Shown here: piece by piece, positions 1 through 12,000 of the stretch | Layout: each line of letters begins with the position of its first letter | Numbering within the stretch: the first letter of the stretch is position 1 | Made by a program: the position numbers and the translations under genes | From: Actinospineispora spinosispora DSM 44797 | GTDB lineage: Bacteria; Actinomycetota; Actinomycetes; Mycobacteriales; Pseudonocardiaceae | DNA: 64,000 nt | NCBI RefSeq assembly: GCF_000429025.1 | Contig: NZ_AUBB01000032.1 | Location: forward strand, 55,773-119,772 | Direction: 5' to 3' | Notes under the pieces: model-generated | What the model saw: only the letters and a program-made list of their open reading frames with translations | What the model was told of the DNA's origin: nothing | Databases searched by the model: none

Positions 1-3000
1 GGCGCGACCGACGCGCAGCGCGAGGCCGCGAGCAAGGCCGCGAAGACCGCCGAGCAGGCCACCAAGGCCGCCGCGGACGCGGCTGAGGCGATCAAGAAGC
101 CGATCCCGGAAGACCAGCTCCCCGTCACCTGGTCGCAGTCCACCGCCGTCGCCCAGTGCGCGGGCCCGAACTGCAAGGCCACTACGACCGGCGACACCTC
201 CGGTACCCCCGGCACCGCGCACACCGACGCCACCTGCACCGCCGGCACCGGCGGCTGCGCGTCCACCAGCGACGTCACCACCACCCTGATGCGCGACTCG
301 GGCCAGCACACCCAGCCCGACGCGTCCAGCGACAAGAAGAACGAGGGCACGCCCATCCCCGGGGTCTCCGGCACCGCCGAGACCGGTTCCAGCATCGTCT
401 GCCCGGACGCCGGTTGCACCGGCAAGGTCACCGGCAAGGCCAACGCCGCCGCGGGCCAGGGCGAGCACCACAGCAGCAGCGACGGCGACGGCAACACCGC
501 CTGCGACGGCAAGACGAAGTGCCAGGCCGGTATCCGCGCCAGCGTCTCCACCGCGTCCAGCGCCGCGGACGTACCGGAGGCGCAGCGGTTCGCCAGCACC
601 TCCGTGAACATGACCGCAAGCTGCACCGACGGTGCCAAGGGCTGCCCGGTCCACGCGGTCAGCCACAGCGACTCGGTCGGTTCGCCGAACGTGCACGCCA
701 AGACCACCACCAGCTGTGACACCGCCGCCGGCTGCATAGCCGGCAGCTCCGCCACCGCCTCCCCGGAGATGGCGCAGACCTCGTTCCAGTGCGGTGGTGC
801 CGAGGGCTGCACGGGCCACAGCGAGGGCAACGCCAAGGTCGGCGCCGCCAAGGGCGACGCCACCGCCGACTGCGGCCCGGCGAAGAACGGCCAGTGCGGC
901 GGCGGGGTGCAGGTCGGGGCCTCCGGCGACGGCAGCGCGCTCGCCGGCGCCACCTGCCAGGGCACCGAGGGCACCAAGTGCCACTACAGGTTCGAGGCCA
1001 GCGCCTCGGACCGGGCACGCTCCGGGGCGAACTGGGCCAAGGCCGACGCGCACGGCTCCGAGGAGGGTGACAACGGCGGCGGCATGGTCCAGGTGATGGC
1101 CAAGGCCACCGCGGGCGCTGGTCAGGCACAGGCCTCCGCGACCTGCAAGGGCGCCAAGAACTGCACCAACCCCTACAGCGCGCACGCCGAGGCGCACGAC
1201 TCCTACCAGGTGCGCGCCAGCAAGGCGAACCCCGACCAGCCCTCCGGCTACGGCAAGGCCGACGCCTCGGGCACCTGCCGAGGCGACAAGGCGGGCGGCG
1301 GCAGCTGCGGTGTGCAGGCGCAGGCCGACGCCCGTGCCGCGGCCGCCAAGGTGCAGTGCTTCGGCGACTGCTCCGGCTTCACCAAGGAGCAGGAGTCCGC
1401 CACCGGGTTCGTCAAGACCGGCCCGTCCTACAACGAGCAGCTCGCCGCCGCCCGCGCGGCGGCGGCCGCACGGGCCAGGCACCAGGTCCAGGACCCCGAA
1501 GCGTGGATGAAGGGCCTGAAGGACGGCGAGTCCGGCGACCTCGTCGTGAAGACCAAGGACGGCTACAAGCTCTACAGCAAGAAGGGCGACGGCGACGTCC
1601 AGGTCACCGACTGCCCCCAGTGCAAGGCCGGTGAGTCGTTCACCGGCGACGGCGGCACGAAGATCACCATCAACTCCGACGGTGGCGTCGCGGGCAGCCG
1701 CACCTCGAAGGAGGGCAAGGGGGACCACACGTGCGACATGAGCCTCGGCTGCGGGCTGACCGGAAACGACAAGGGTGACGGGGACGGCAAGTACTGGGTC
1801 AAGGGCACCGGCAAGGTCCACGACGGCATCACCGATTCCGACCTGCACTACAAGGACTCGCGACCGGCCGGGGGCACCACCCCGAACCTCAACGAGGGCA
1901 GCTTCGGCAACACCAAGGGCAAGGCGTTCGAGTTCACCTGCAACGGCGGCTGCGACGGCACGCTCAGCAACTACGACCTCGGCAAGGGCAAGTTCACCGA
2001 CAAGATCGACCTCGAAGGCACCTCGAACATGATGTCCGGCCGAGACGGGCTGGGGAACCTGGGCAACCTCACCCACTACGGCCGGGGCACCATCACCCTC
2101 GAGGGCCGCGACCACAAGGCGATGGAGCCCCTCCAGTCCAAGACCGTGGACGGGCTGAACCCGAGCGACTGGGCGAAGGTCACCAACAAGTACGGCTACA
2201 ACAACTGGGACCGCGAAACCCTGGACAAGGTCCTCGACGACGGCGACACGCTGACCGGTTTCCAGACCGACGGCAAGGGCGGCGTCCAGAAGGTCGTCAA
2301 GACCGAGAAGGGCAAGATCGAGGTCACCGACTGCCCCGAGTGCAAGGCGGGTGGAAACCCGGTCAAGGGCGGTGGCGACGGGACGATCACCTTCGGTCGC
2401 GACGGTGACGGCACCGTCACCCAGACCACGGCGCCCGGCAAGGACAAGAGCACCTGCACGTCGAACACCAGCTGTGCACTGGCCGCCGACTCCGAGGGCA
2501 ACGGCTACTACTGGATGCAGGGCAAGGGCAACGTCCACGACGGCGCCACCGGCTCCACCATGAACTTCAAGGACGGCCACCGGGAGACCACCAACTCCGG
2601 CCGCCTCGGCGGCAAGGACGGCGAGCCGTTCAGCTTCACCTGCAACGGTGGCTGCGAGGGCGACGTCAGCAACCTCGACCTCGGCAAGGGCAAGTTCACC
2701 GACCACATCGACGTCGCCGGCAGCCAGACCATGATGACCGGCCGCGACGGCCAGGCAGGCCCGGGCAACTACAGCTTCGCCGGCAAGGGCAAGGTCGTCC
2801 TCCAGGTCGGCAAGGACGGCAAGGACGTCATCACCTCGGACGGCAACGGGGAGAACCCCGGCGACAACTGGACGGTCGTCCTCACCCGCGGCGTCGACAC
2901 CCCGGGCTACTACGACCTCGGCGGCGGCCAGACCGGTGAGATCCAGCTCAACGAGGGCTACGGCATCAAGCAGGTCGACGCCAGCCACAAGATCCCGGTC

Positions 3001-6000
3001 TACAACGACGAGGACATCAAGGAAGACATCTACAAGTGCAACAGCATGTGCGGCAAGATCGGCCCGGTCAAGGACGGTGTGAAGACCTACAAGCCGGGCG
3101 AGAAGCAGGTCGGTGAGAAGGTCGTCGGCGAGGGCAACGGGCTCGCTGTGGTCACCCCCGACGGCAAGGGTGAGGGCGGCTCGCTGGGCTGTGACGGCGA
3201 CTGCAACCTGACCCGCCCCCAGGGCATGAACCAGGTGGGCGAGCTGAAGGACGTCAGCCTCGTCGAGCCGATGGTCAAGAAGGGCGAGAAGCCGACCCAG
3301 CCCGCGGTGATCACGTTCCACGGCCCCGAAGACCCGTACCACATGCCGGACAGCAAGGTCCAGAAGTGGGTCGACCCGTTCGAGAAGGGCAACACGGCCC
3401 AGTGCGACTCGGCCAAGGGTGGCTGCCACTTCGGCATGGTCTACGGCCAGGGCGGGGGCACGGTCTGTTCGGGCGCGGGCTGCGACAGCACCAACGCCAC
3501 GGGCGGGCGCCTCGAAGGCCCCGGCTACCTGTTGTTCCCCACCGTCGACGAGCACGGCAAGATCACCGGCAACGACGGTTACGGCTGCGAGACCGACCAG
3601 AACTGCAAGGCCAGCCCGGGGCTGAAGAACCTCGGCTGGGTGGGCGACCCGCATGCCTCCTGGATGGGCGGCATCGATCCCACCTTCCTGCGGCCGGGCC
3701 AGAACACCGAGGTCGACAAGCAGATCTACCAGGCGCTCGCCCCGCTCGGGGTCAAGCCGGGCGACCCGCTGCCGCCGCTGGATCCGGCCGGCGAGAAGCT
3801 GTTGCAGGACTACGACAAGGCGCACGGCACCAAGTTCTGGGAGCAGTACTCCGACGCGCTGCCGCAGCTCACCCAGGGCCAGAAGGACCTGGCGGTCCTC
3901 AAGGTCGCCGGCGCGCTGGACACCCTGCAGCGCCGCAGCGCCGCACTGCAGGACCAGCTGCCCGGCCTGCAGGACGCGATCACCGCCCAGAAGCAGTACA
4001 ACGCGGGCAAGATCGGCTTCGACGAGCTGCAGCCGCACCTGAAGGTGATCGACAAGGCGCTGGAGATGGACCAGGAGTACGCGGGCGCCCGCGCGCTGGT
4101 CGACGGCATCAGCGGCCTGTCCTACCGGCCGGCGACCAGCGAGAGCGACCAGGACCTCGGCGGTAAGCCCGGGGTGGTCGGCCAGACCGAGGGCGAGCGC
4201 CTGCAGGACGCCCAGAAGCGCTTCTACGAGGACAAGCTGCCCAAGTTCGGCATCGACCCGGCCACCGGCAAGCCGAAGGAGCTCACCCTCGACGAGCGGG
4301 CGAAGGGCAGCGCCGCGACCGTCGCCGGCCTGAGCATGCTGCCCCGCACCCAGGCGCTGAACAAGGAGTCCGGCGACTGGCACACCGAGAACGACAAGCT
4401 GACGAAGGCCGGCGGGGCCACCCCCGAGCAGGCCAAGGAGATGAACGACTGGTCCGACCGGCTCGATGCGAAGAAGGCCGCGCTCGACACCGTTCAGAGC
4501 AACATCGAGAAGCTGCAGAAGGACCTGCCCGGTGGGGTCACCATGTCCCGGGACGAACAGCGCCGCGATGACCTCGACGCGGTCAGGGAAGCCGGCGACG
4601 ACAAGCTCGCCGGAAAGCTCGTCCAGTGGGACAACCTGCAGAAGGACGCCGAGAAGCTGACCGGCGAGATGGAGAAGTCCGACAGCAAGTACCAGCAGAA
4701 GCTGGCCAAGGACTACTACAAGCCGCTGGCCGGCCTGGCCGGGCTGAACTACAACACCCTCGCCCGCGACCAGGGTTCACGCGATCCCCGCAGCGGGCTC
4801 GGCGACATCCCGCTGCCCTCCTCCGGGCACCCCGACCTGTACTTCGGGGCGCGCTCGGCGTACTTCGAGGGCGCCCAGAACGCCTCGGCCAAGGACGACG
4901 AGGTTCTGGCGAAGACCTTCAACCAGGGCGGCCTGCTGCTGGACAAGGACGGCCGGCCGCTGACACCAGGCAAGACCGACGCCGACCGTCGCGCCGAGCT
5001 CGCCGCCCAGGGCATCACCGACCGGGAAGGCGTCAAGAACCAGTACCTGAAGGCCATCGGGATCAAGGACATCAACAACCTCACCGAGGACGAACAGAAG
5101 AAGCTGGGCGCGCCCATCGACAAGATGCGTGAGTACCGGGAGGACCACGACGGCAAGGGCAAGGTCTCCGGGAACATCGTCCTGGTCGAGGTCGACGGCA
5201 AGGTCGTCGCGGACTGGTCGTTCAGCGAGACCTACCGGACGCCCCCGGACACCCATTCGGGCTTCTACGAGGCCAAGGTCGGCCACCCCCCGGGTGAGAA
5301 GCCGAAGCCCGCGTGGGAGGTGAAGGTCTTCGACCGCAGCGGTGAGCGCTACAACGGCTTCGACGACTTCTACGAGAACAACCACCTGTACGGCGTGGAT
5401 ACCAAGATCTCCACGTCGAAGGACTGGACGGGCAGCGGCACCGGCGGCAACTACGTCGGCGGTGGGCACGAGGCACCGAGCTGGTGGGACAAGTACGGCG
5501 CCTACGTCCTCGGCATCCCGATGGTCGTGGGCGGCATCCTGACCACCCCCATCGGTGGTACCGCTGCCACCGCCGTCGGTCTCGGGATGATGGGGGCCGC
5601 CGGGACGGTGGGCGCCGTCAACGAGATCAAGCACCTGCAGAACATGGCCGACCACGGGCTGAGCCTCAACCCGTTCGCCTCCGGCCCCATCGGCACCGAG
5701 GCACGCAACGCCTGGCTCGGCCTCGGCGGTGACCTCATCTCGTTCGGCACCCTGGGTGTCGCGGGCGCCGTGACCAAACTCGGCGCGGGCGCGCTCGCCG
5801 CCCAGAAGGCCGGAAACGAGCTTCTCGCCGCCACCAACGCGGCCAGAGCGCTCGAGATCTCCTCGATGAAGTCCTTCAGGGTGGCCAACGGGGTTGCCAT
5901 GGCCGACTTCGTCTACCTCAGCGGCGACGCCACCTACCGCTACATCTCCGATCTGCGAGGCGGCGCGCCCTGGGACTGGAACAGGGCCGGTCAGATCCTG

Positions 6001-9000
6001 ATGGGCTGGGGCATGCTCGCCATGCCGCTCGCGTCGCACGCGGTGGTGAACCGCGTCAAACCAGGTTCGGACCTGGGCTCGCAGATGCAGGCACTGGTGC
6101 TCACGGGCGGAAAGAGCACCACCCGGCCCTCGATCATGAGTCTCCTGCCCGGCGAGTCCGGCACCACCGAGGTACGCCAGGGCGGCAGCGGCAGGGCTCG
6201 GTTCGTGGTCGACTCGAAGGGCGAGGTCCGGGAGGTCAGGGACGCTGAGTCTGGTGGGGTTCCGCCTGGGCGTCGGGTGTTCGTGGGTGATTCGGATGGC
6301 GTGATCCGGGAGGTCAGGGACGCCCCGTCTGGCGGGATCCCGCCCGGGCGTCGGTTGTTCGTGGGTGACTCGAATGGCGTGATCCGCGAGGTCAGGGACG
6401 CAGCGTCTGGTGGGATTCCGCCTGAGCCTCGGTTGTTCGTGGGTGACTCGAATGGCGTGATCCGCGAGGTCAAGGATGCCCCGTCCGGCGGGATCCCCAG
6501 AGGAGTGAGCCCGGGCACCGCGTCGATGGCCGGGACCGGAGGCCAGGGCCTGCCCTCGGGTCAGGTCGCCGGCCAGGGCCAGGGTGGTTCGGCCGGGACC
6601 GCCGGTCAGGTGGCCGGGCAGGTCCAGGGTGGTTCGGCGGGTCAGGCGCCTGGGCAGGCCCAGGGCGTGCCGTCGGGTCAGGTGGCCGGGCAAGGCCAGG
6701 TCGGTCCGGCCGGGACCGCCGGGCAGGCCCAAGGCGGTTCGGCGGGTCAAGCGGGCGGGCAGGGCCAGGCCGGTTCTGGCGGGACCGCCGGTCAGGTGGC
6801 CGGGCAGTCCCAGGGCGGTTCGGCGGGTCAAGCGGCTGGGCAGAACCAGGCCGGTTCGGCGGGGCAGGCCGCACAGGGCCAGGGCGTGCCGGCGGCTGGC
6901 GGCGACAGCAAGCCCGCCACCCCGGCAAGCACTCCGAGCATTCCGAGCACCCCGGGCGAGTCGCATCAGGCCGGCCAGGCCGGCGCACCCGGTGCCGCCG
7001 GCGCCACCTCCGGCGGCGACCACTCGAGCGTTCAGCCACGTGGTGGCGGGGACGGTCACGGCCCCGGTGGTCAGGGCCAGGACCCGGCCACACCGCCCAG
7101 CCCGGCCGGTTCGTCCGTGCAGCGTTCGGTTGGTTCCGGTGGCGACGGCGGGTCGATGGCGGCCGACACCCCGGGCGGTCAGCCCGGCACGGGGCAACAC
7201 GCGGGCGCCCCACAGAAGCTCGGTACCGAGGGACATGACCCGGTGAGCCAGCTGGACAAGGCACCGAAGCAGGGGCCCCCGACCCACTCGACCCCCGACA
7301 ACACCGCCGCGAAGAAGGGAGACCGGCCAGGACAGAGCAGCGACCCGTCCACACCCGCACGCGAGGAGGTCCGCCCAGGACAGGACACACACGGAGAACC
7401 CTCAGTTCACCGCCCGGACGAGCAGTCCGGCGGCAGCACGAAGGACGCCGAAGCACCCCTCGGCGCGGACAAGAACTGCGGCTGCGAGTCGATCGAACGC
7501 GTCATGCGCGACGACCCGGGCTCAGTCGATCCGGACGGGGTACGCAAGGCGGGATACCACGACCAGAAGACCGACGAGGTCCAGAAGACCGCGGAGGACA
7601 CCCTCGATGGTCGTACCGAGAAGGCCGACTCCGACCAGTTCCACCAGTGGCTGGACGGTGCCGCACCCGGCACCAAGTTCCTGCTCTGGCTGAAGGGACC
7701 TGAGGGTCAGCCCGGTCACGTGGTCGGTGGGTGGAAGCACCCGCAGACCGAGAAGACCCAGATCTTCGACGGGCACGAGGTGTCCGACAGGGCCCCGGAC
7801 AACACCGTGGGCTTCACCGAGATCGACGGCGGCAAGAACCCCGACGCGCCGAGGATGGCCGACGAGGTCGGCGAGTACGTCGGCGCCCGTCAGAGCGAGC
7901 ACGGCACCGGCGACGAGCCGAAGCTCGAACTAGTACCGCGGCTGCAGGAGCGCGACCCGTCACGCGTCGTGCGCGACCGGGAGCCCCCGGAGTCCGAACG
8001 CATCGTCGTGAACGACGACGGCCGCTTCTACCGGGCAGGCACCGGTCTGCCGCTGGAGCAGGGGCTCTGGTCCTTCGTCGTCGACGGACAGGCACGGATG
8101 TACGTGGCCAAGCCCAACTTCGAGTTCGGGCGTCTCGTCGGGCACCGGGCGATCCTCGGCGAGAACGCCCCGGTCGCCGCGGCGGGCGAGATCGTGATCG
8201 GCTTCCAGCCGGGGCTCGCGGTGCACCTGAACCTGAAGAGCGGGGGCTTCTCGTTCAGCTCCAAGCCCCAGTTCGTGCGGCTGCTCCTGGGCTGGCGGGC
8301 GGATCTCAGCAAGCTGACGCCGTTCGCCGAGGACGGCTCCCGAATGCCCTACAGCATCAAGGCACGGCCCCGCGACGTGGCTGGTGAGCGTCCGATCAGC
8401 ATGACCACCGACACCGCCGCGCAACGTCCCGGCCCGGAGCAGAACTGTGGTTGCGAGACCCAGGCACGGATCCACACCCGCAACCCGCACGACGTCGACC
8501 CGTCCACGGTCCGCCCGGCGCAGCCCTGGGAGCAGGTCACCGACGGCCAGCAGGCTCACGCGGAGAACAACCTCAACGGCCACACGGCCGCGACGGGCGC
8601 CGCCGGTGTCCAGCAGCGGATCGATTACGCCATGCCTGGCACCCGATTCATCGTGTGGATGAAGGGCGCCGGCCCGAACGTCGGGCACATGATCTTCGCC
8701 TGGCGTAACCCGTGGACCGGGAAGGCCGAGTTCTTCGACGGCCACCAGGTCACGAACGAGGCCCCGAGGAACACCGTGGGCTTCACCGAGATCGGCGCCG
8801 GCAAGAACCCGGATGCGCCGAGGATGTCCGACCTGATCGGCGAGTACGTCGGTGCACAGCACGCCAAGCCGGGCGAGCGCGGCGCCGGCGAGGAGAACCG
8901 CAAGACCACCGTGGCCCCGGGTGAACCGGCTTCGAACGCACCCGGGCGCGACCCGGAACCGGCGGACACGACCAAGCCCGGCCAGGGGGCCGACCCCAGC

Positions 9001-12000
9001 GCGCCGCCGCTCTCCCGGGCCGAGGTCGAGCAGAAGGCCGATGAGGCCGAGCAGCTCCGCGTTTCCGAGCTCGTGGGCATGGGCTGGAAGCAGCTGAACG
9101 CGTGGCTCCGGGACGCCGAGAGGCCGGACTCGCCGTACGACCCGGTGGTCGCCGGGGTAGCGGCGTGGAAGGCCGCCGTCCTCCTGAAAACCGGCAAGGT
9201 GCTCTACAAGAGCCAGATGCAGACCGCGGTGGTCATCGCACACGAGATGATCGCCGGCCTGCCGCCGAGCGGTGGCAAGACGCTGAGCGCGCCGGGCGCC
9301 GTCGTGGCGGAGCTGATTCGCCAGAGACGGGCCGGTACCAGCGAGGGTGTGGCGGTAGAGACGCACACCGCCGACCGCGCCAAGGCTGACTATGACGAGG
9401 TCTCCCCGATCCTCGGGAAGCTGGGATACCGGGCCGGCCTCAACGAAGCCGGTCTCCACGGCACTCAAAAGAAGACGGAGTGGGGCAACGACGTCACCTA
9501 CACCCACTACGTCGAGCACGGCCACGACATCGTGCGCGACCGCACGGCTCCGGCAGGCTCCGAGGTGTTGGGTGACCGCAAGCCGTTCGTGATCGCCGAC
9601 GAGGCCGACCTCATCGGTGTCCACCAGAGCGACGAACCGCTGGTCACGGCCGAGGAGGGGATCGGCCCACCGAAGCACGCGGACGACCTGGCGACGGCGG
9701 CGAAGGTTGCGCCGCAGCTGCAGCGCAACGAGGGTCAGCCGAAGCCCGACTTCCAGGTGTCCGACCGGTCGCATGCCCAGCTGACCAAGGCCGGGGTCAA
9801 GAAGGCCTCCAAGCTGACCGGGAAGAACCTGAAGCTGAAGAAGAACGAGCCACTGCGTGCCGCGGTGGAAGCGGTGCTGACCGCCGAGCACGCCCTGAGG
9901 CCGGGCCGCGACTACAACACCGACGACCTGATGATCAACCCGCTCGGCTGGCAGGACACGGTGCGTCCGAACAGCCGGTTCGGTGCGTTGCTGGACAACG
10001 CGCTGCGCCAGAAGCACGACATGGAGCTGGGGCCGGACTCCACGATCATCGACCAGATCACCCCGAAGGAGATCTTCAGCGGGCACCGTTCCGGCGGCAT
10101 GACCGGCACCCCGGATGGTCCAGGTTTCCTCGAGCTCTACGGCAAGCACAGCCTGGTGATCGCCCCCGAGCACGAGCCGCTGCTGACGGTGAACGACGCG
10201 ATGCTGTTCGAGACCGGGGGCGACGCCGAGCTGTTCGCCGCCACCGCTGCGGCGAACGCGCGTCGTACCGGTCGGCCGCAGCAGATTTTCGTGGAGTCCC
10301 CGGAGGCCGCACATGCGGTCGCGGCCCATCTGCCGCCCGGCACCCGCTACCAGATGCTCACCAGTGAGACCCCGAAGGCGGATGTGCCGTTGATCGAGGC
10401 GCGCGCCGGTCAGCCCGGGATGATCACCATCGCCTCCCCGCGCGCTACCCGGGGCTTCAACTTCCCCCTCGGCGGTGACGCCGCTACGCTGGCCGCCGCC
10501 GAGATCAGGGCCAAGGGGCTCGACGAGAACAGCCCGGCGGCGAAGGCCATCCTGGATCGGGTCACCAAGCAGTCCGAACAGGACCGGCAGTCGATCATCG
10601 ATCAGGGCGGCTACCAGCAGTGGCGAGTCGGCCGGCGTGGCCACCGGAACGACGACCTGCAGGAGCAGATGCGGGTGGCGCGTGCCGGAGAGCCGGGCGA
10701 GACGACGGATCTGCTGTCGCTCGGCGACTCGCTGGTGCAGTCCGGGCCGGTGGTCTACACCGTCGCGAAGGTCACCGCGCCGACCGGCCGCCCCACCACC
10801 ACCCGCAACGCGAGTGCGATGCACGACGCGGCGCAGCAGCAGAGGATGAAGCAGGAGCTGGCCGCCAAGCAGAACGCCTCCACCACCGAGCGGCAGAACA
10901 GCCCCAGCAAGTCGGTCACCCAGCTGGGCGACACGGTCGGCACGGTGGACGTGAACGGTCCGCTCGCCGGCCGCTACGACCTGACCCGGCTCGCGCTCGC
11001 CGGACTCGGCGAGCCGGTACCGGGCCTGACGGAGGAGCAGAACGAGCAGCTGCGGCGTGACATCACCGAGTTCGACGTCACGCAGACACCCACGACCGTC
11101 CAGCACGCCGAGGCCAACGCCCGCGTCCTGGCGCTGGCCCCGCACCGCGACCTGGTCCGCAGGACCCCGACGTCCCAACAGGTTCAGGCGATGCAGGCCG
11201 AGTTCGAGCGTGCCGGGCGGGCCTTCGACCACTCCAGCGAGCTGGCCGGCCGGCTGGGCATGGACGCGGGCGAGTTCGCCGCGACCCTCACCGTGGTCGT
11301 CCGGATGGCCGCCGGTGCCACCGACGCCGACTCGGAACTGTGGCTGACCGCGCTGAACCCCGACGAGCTGCGGATCGTGCTCGGTTACGCGACCGGGCTC
11401 ACCCGCGCGGACCTGGCCGCCCGGCACGGTAAGAGCCTCGCCGAGATCGACGCCGCCCTCGATGGCTTCGAGGCCGCCAAGGGCCTCGGCCACGACATCC
11501 GCACCGAGCAGTCGGAGCGGGAGAACGCCGTCGCGGGTCTCGACGAGAACACCGGGAACGTGTGGACGACGGTCCGTGACCACCTGCGCGCCGTCCAGGA
11601 GACGCTGCACCCCGCCGAGAAGGCGATGTGGAACGGTGAGGACCGCATCGAGGAACTCGCCGACCACCTGCCCGACACCCTCACCCCATTGCAGTGGGCG
11701 ACGATCTACCGGACCCTGGTCGAGGCCGGCGTCACCTCGATCGCCCGGTTCGACGACCTGCACACCGACGAACTCATCGCGCTCGGGCTGTCCAAGAAGC
11801 AGATCGAGGCCCTGCGCTCGGCGTTCATGGAGTTCCGCGACGGCCGGCCGGACGGCACCCTGTCCCGGCCGGTCGGGGTGGACGGCTCGCAGCTGGAGGC
11901 CCGCCGCCAGCTGGTCGACACCGCCGACTGGGGCCACCGCGAACTGGTGACCGCGCTGGCACTGGCCGCCGGTCTGCCGGTGCCCGCCGACGAGGACATC

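Noticed and set aside
6202..6513. CRISPR-like direct repeats
   Set aside because: The 78-bp period is in frame, codes a peptide repeat and has no unique spacers.
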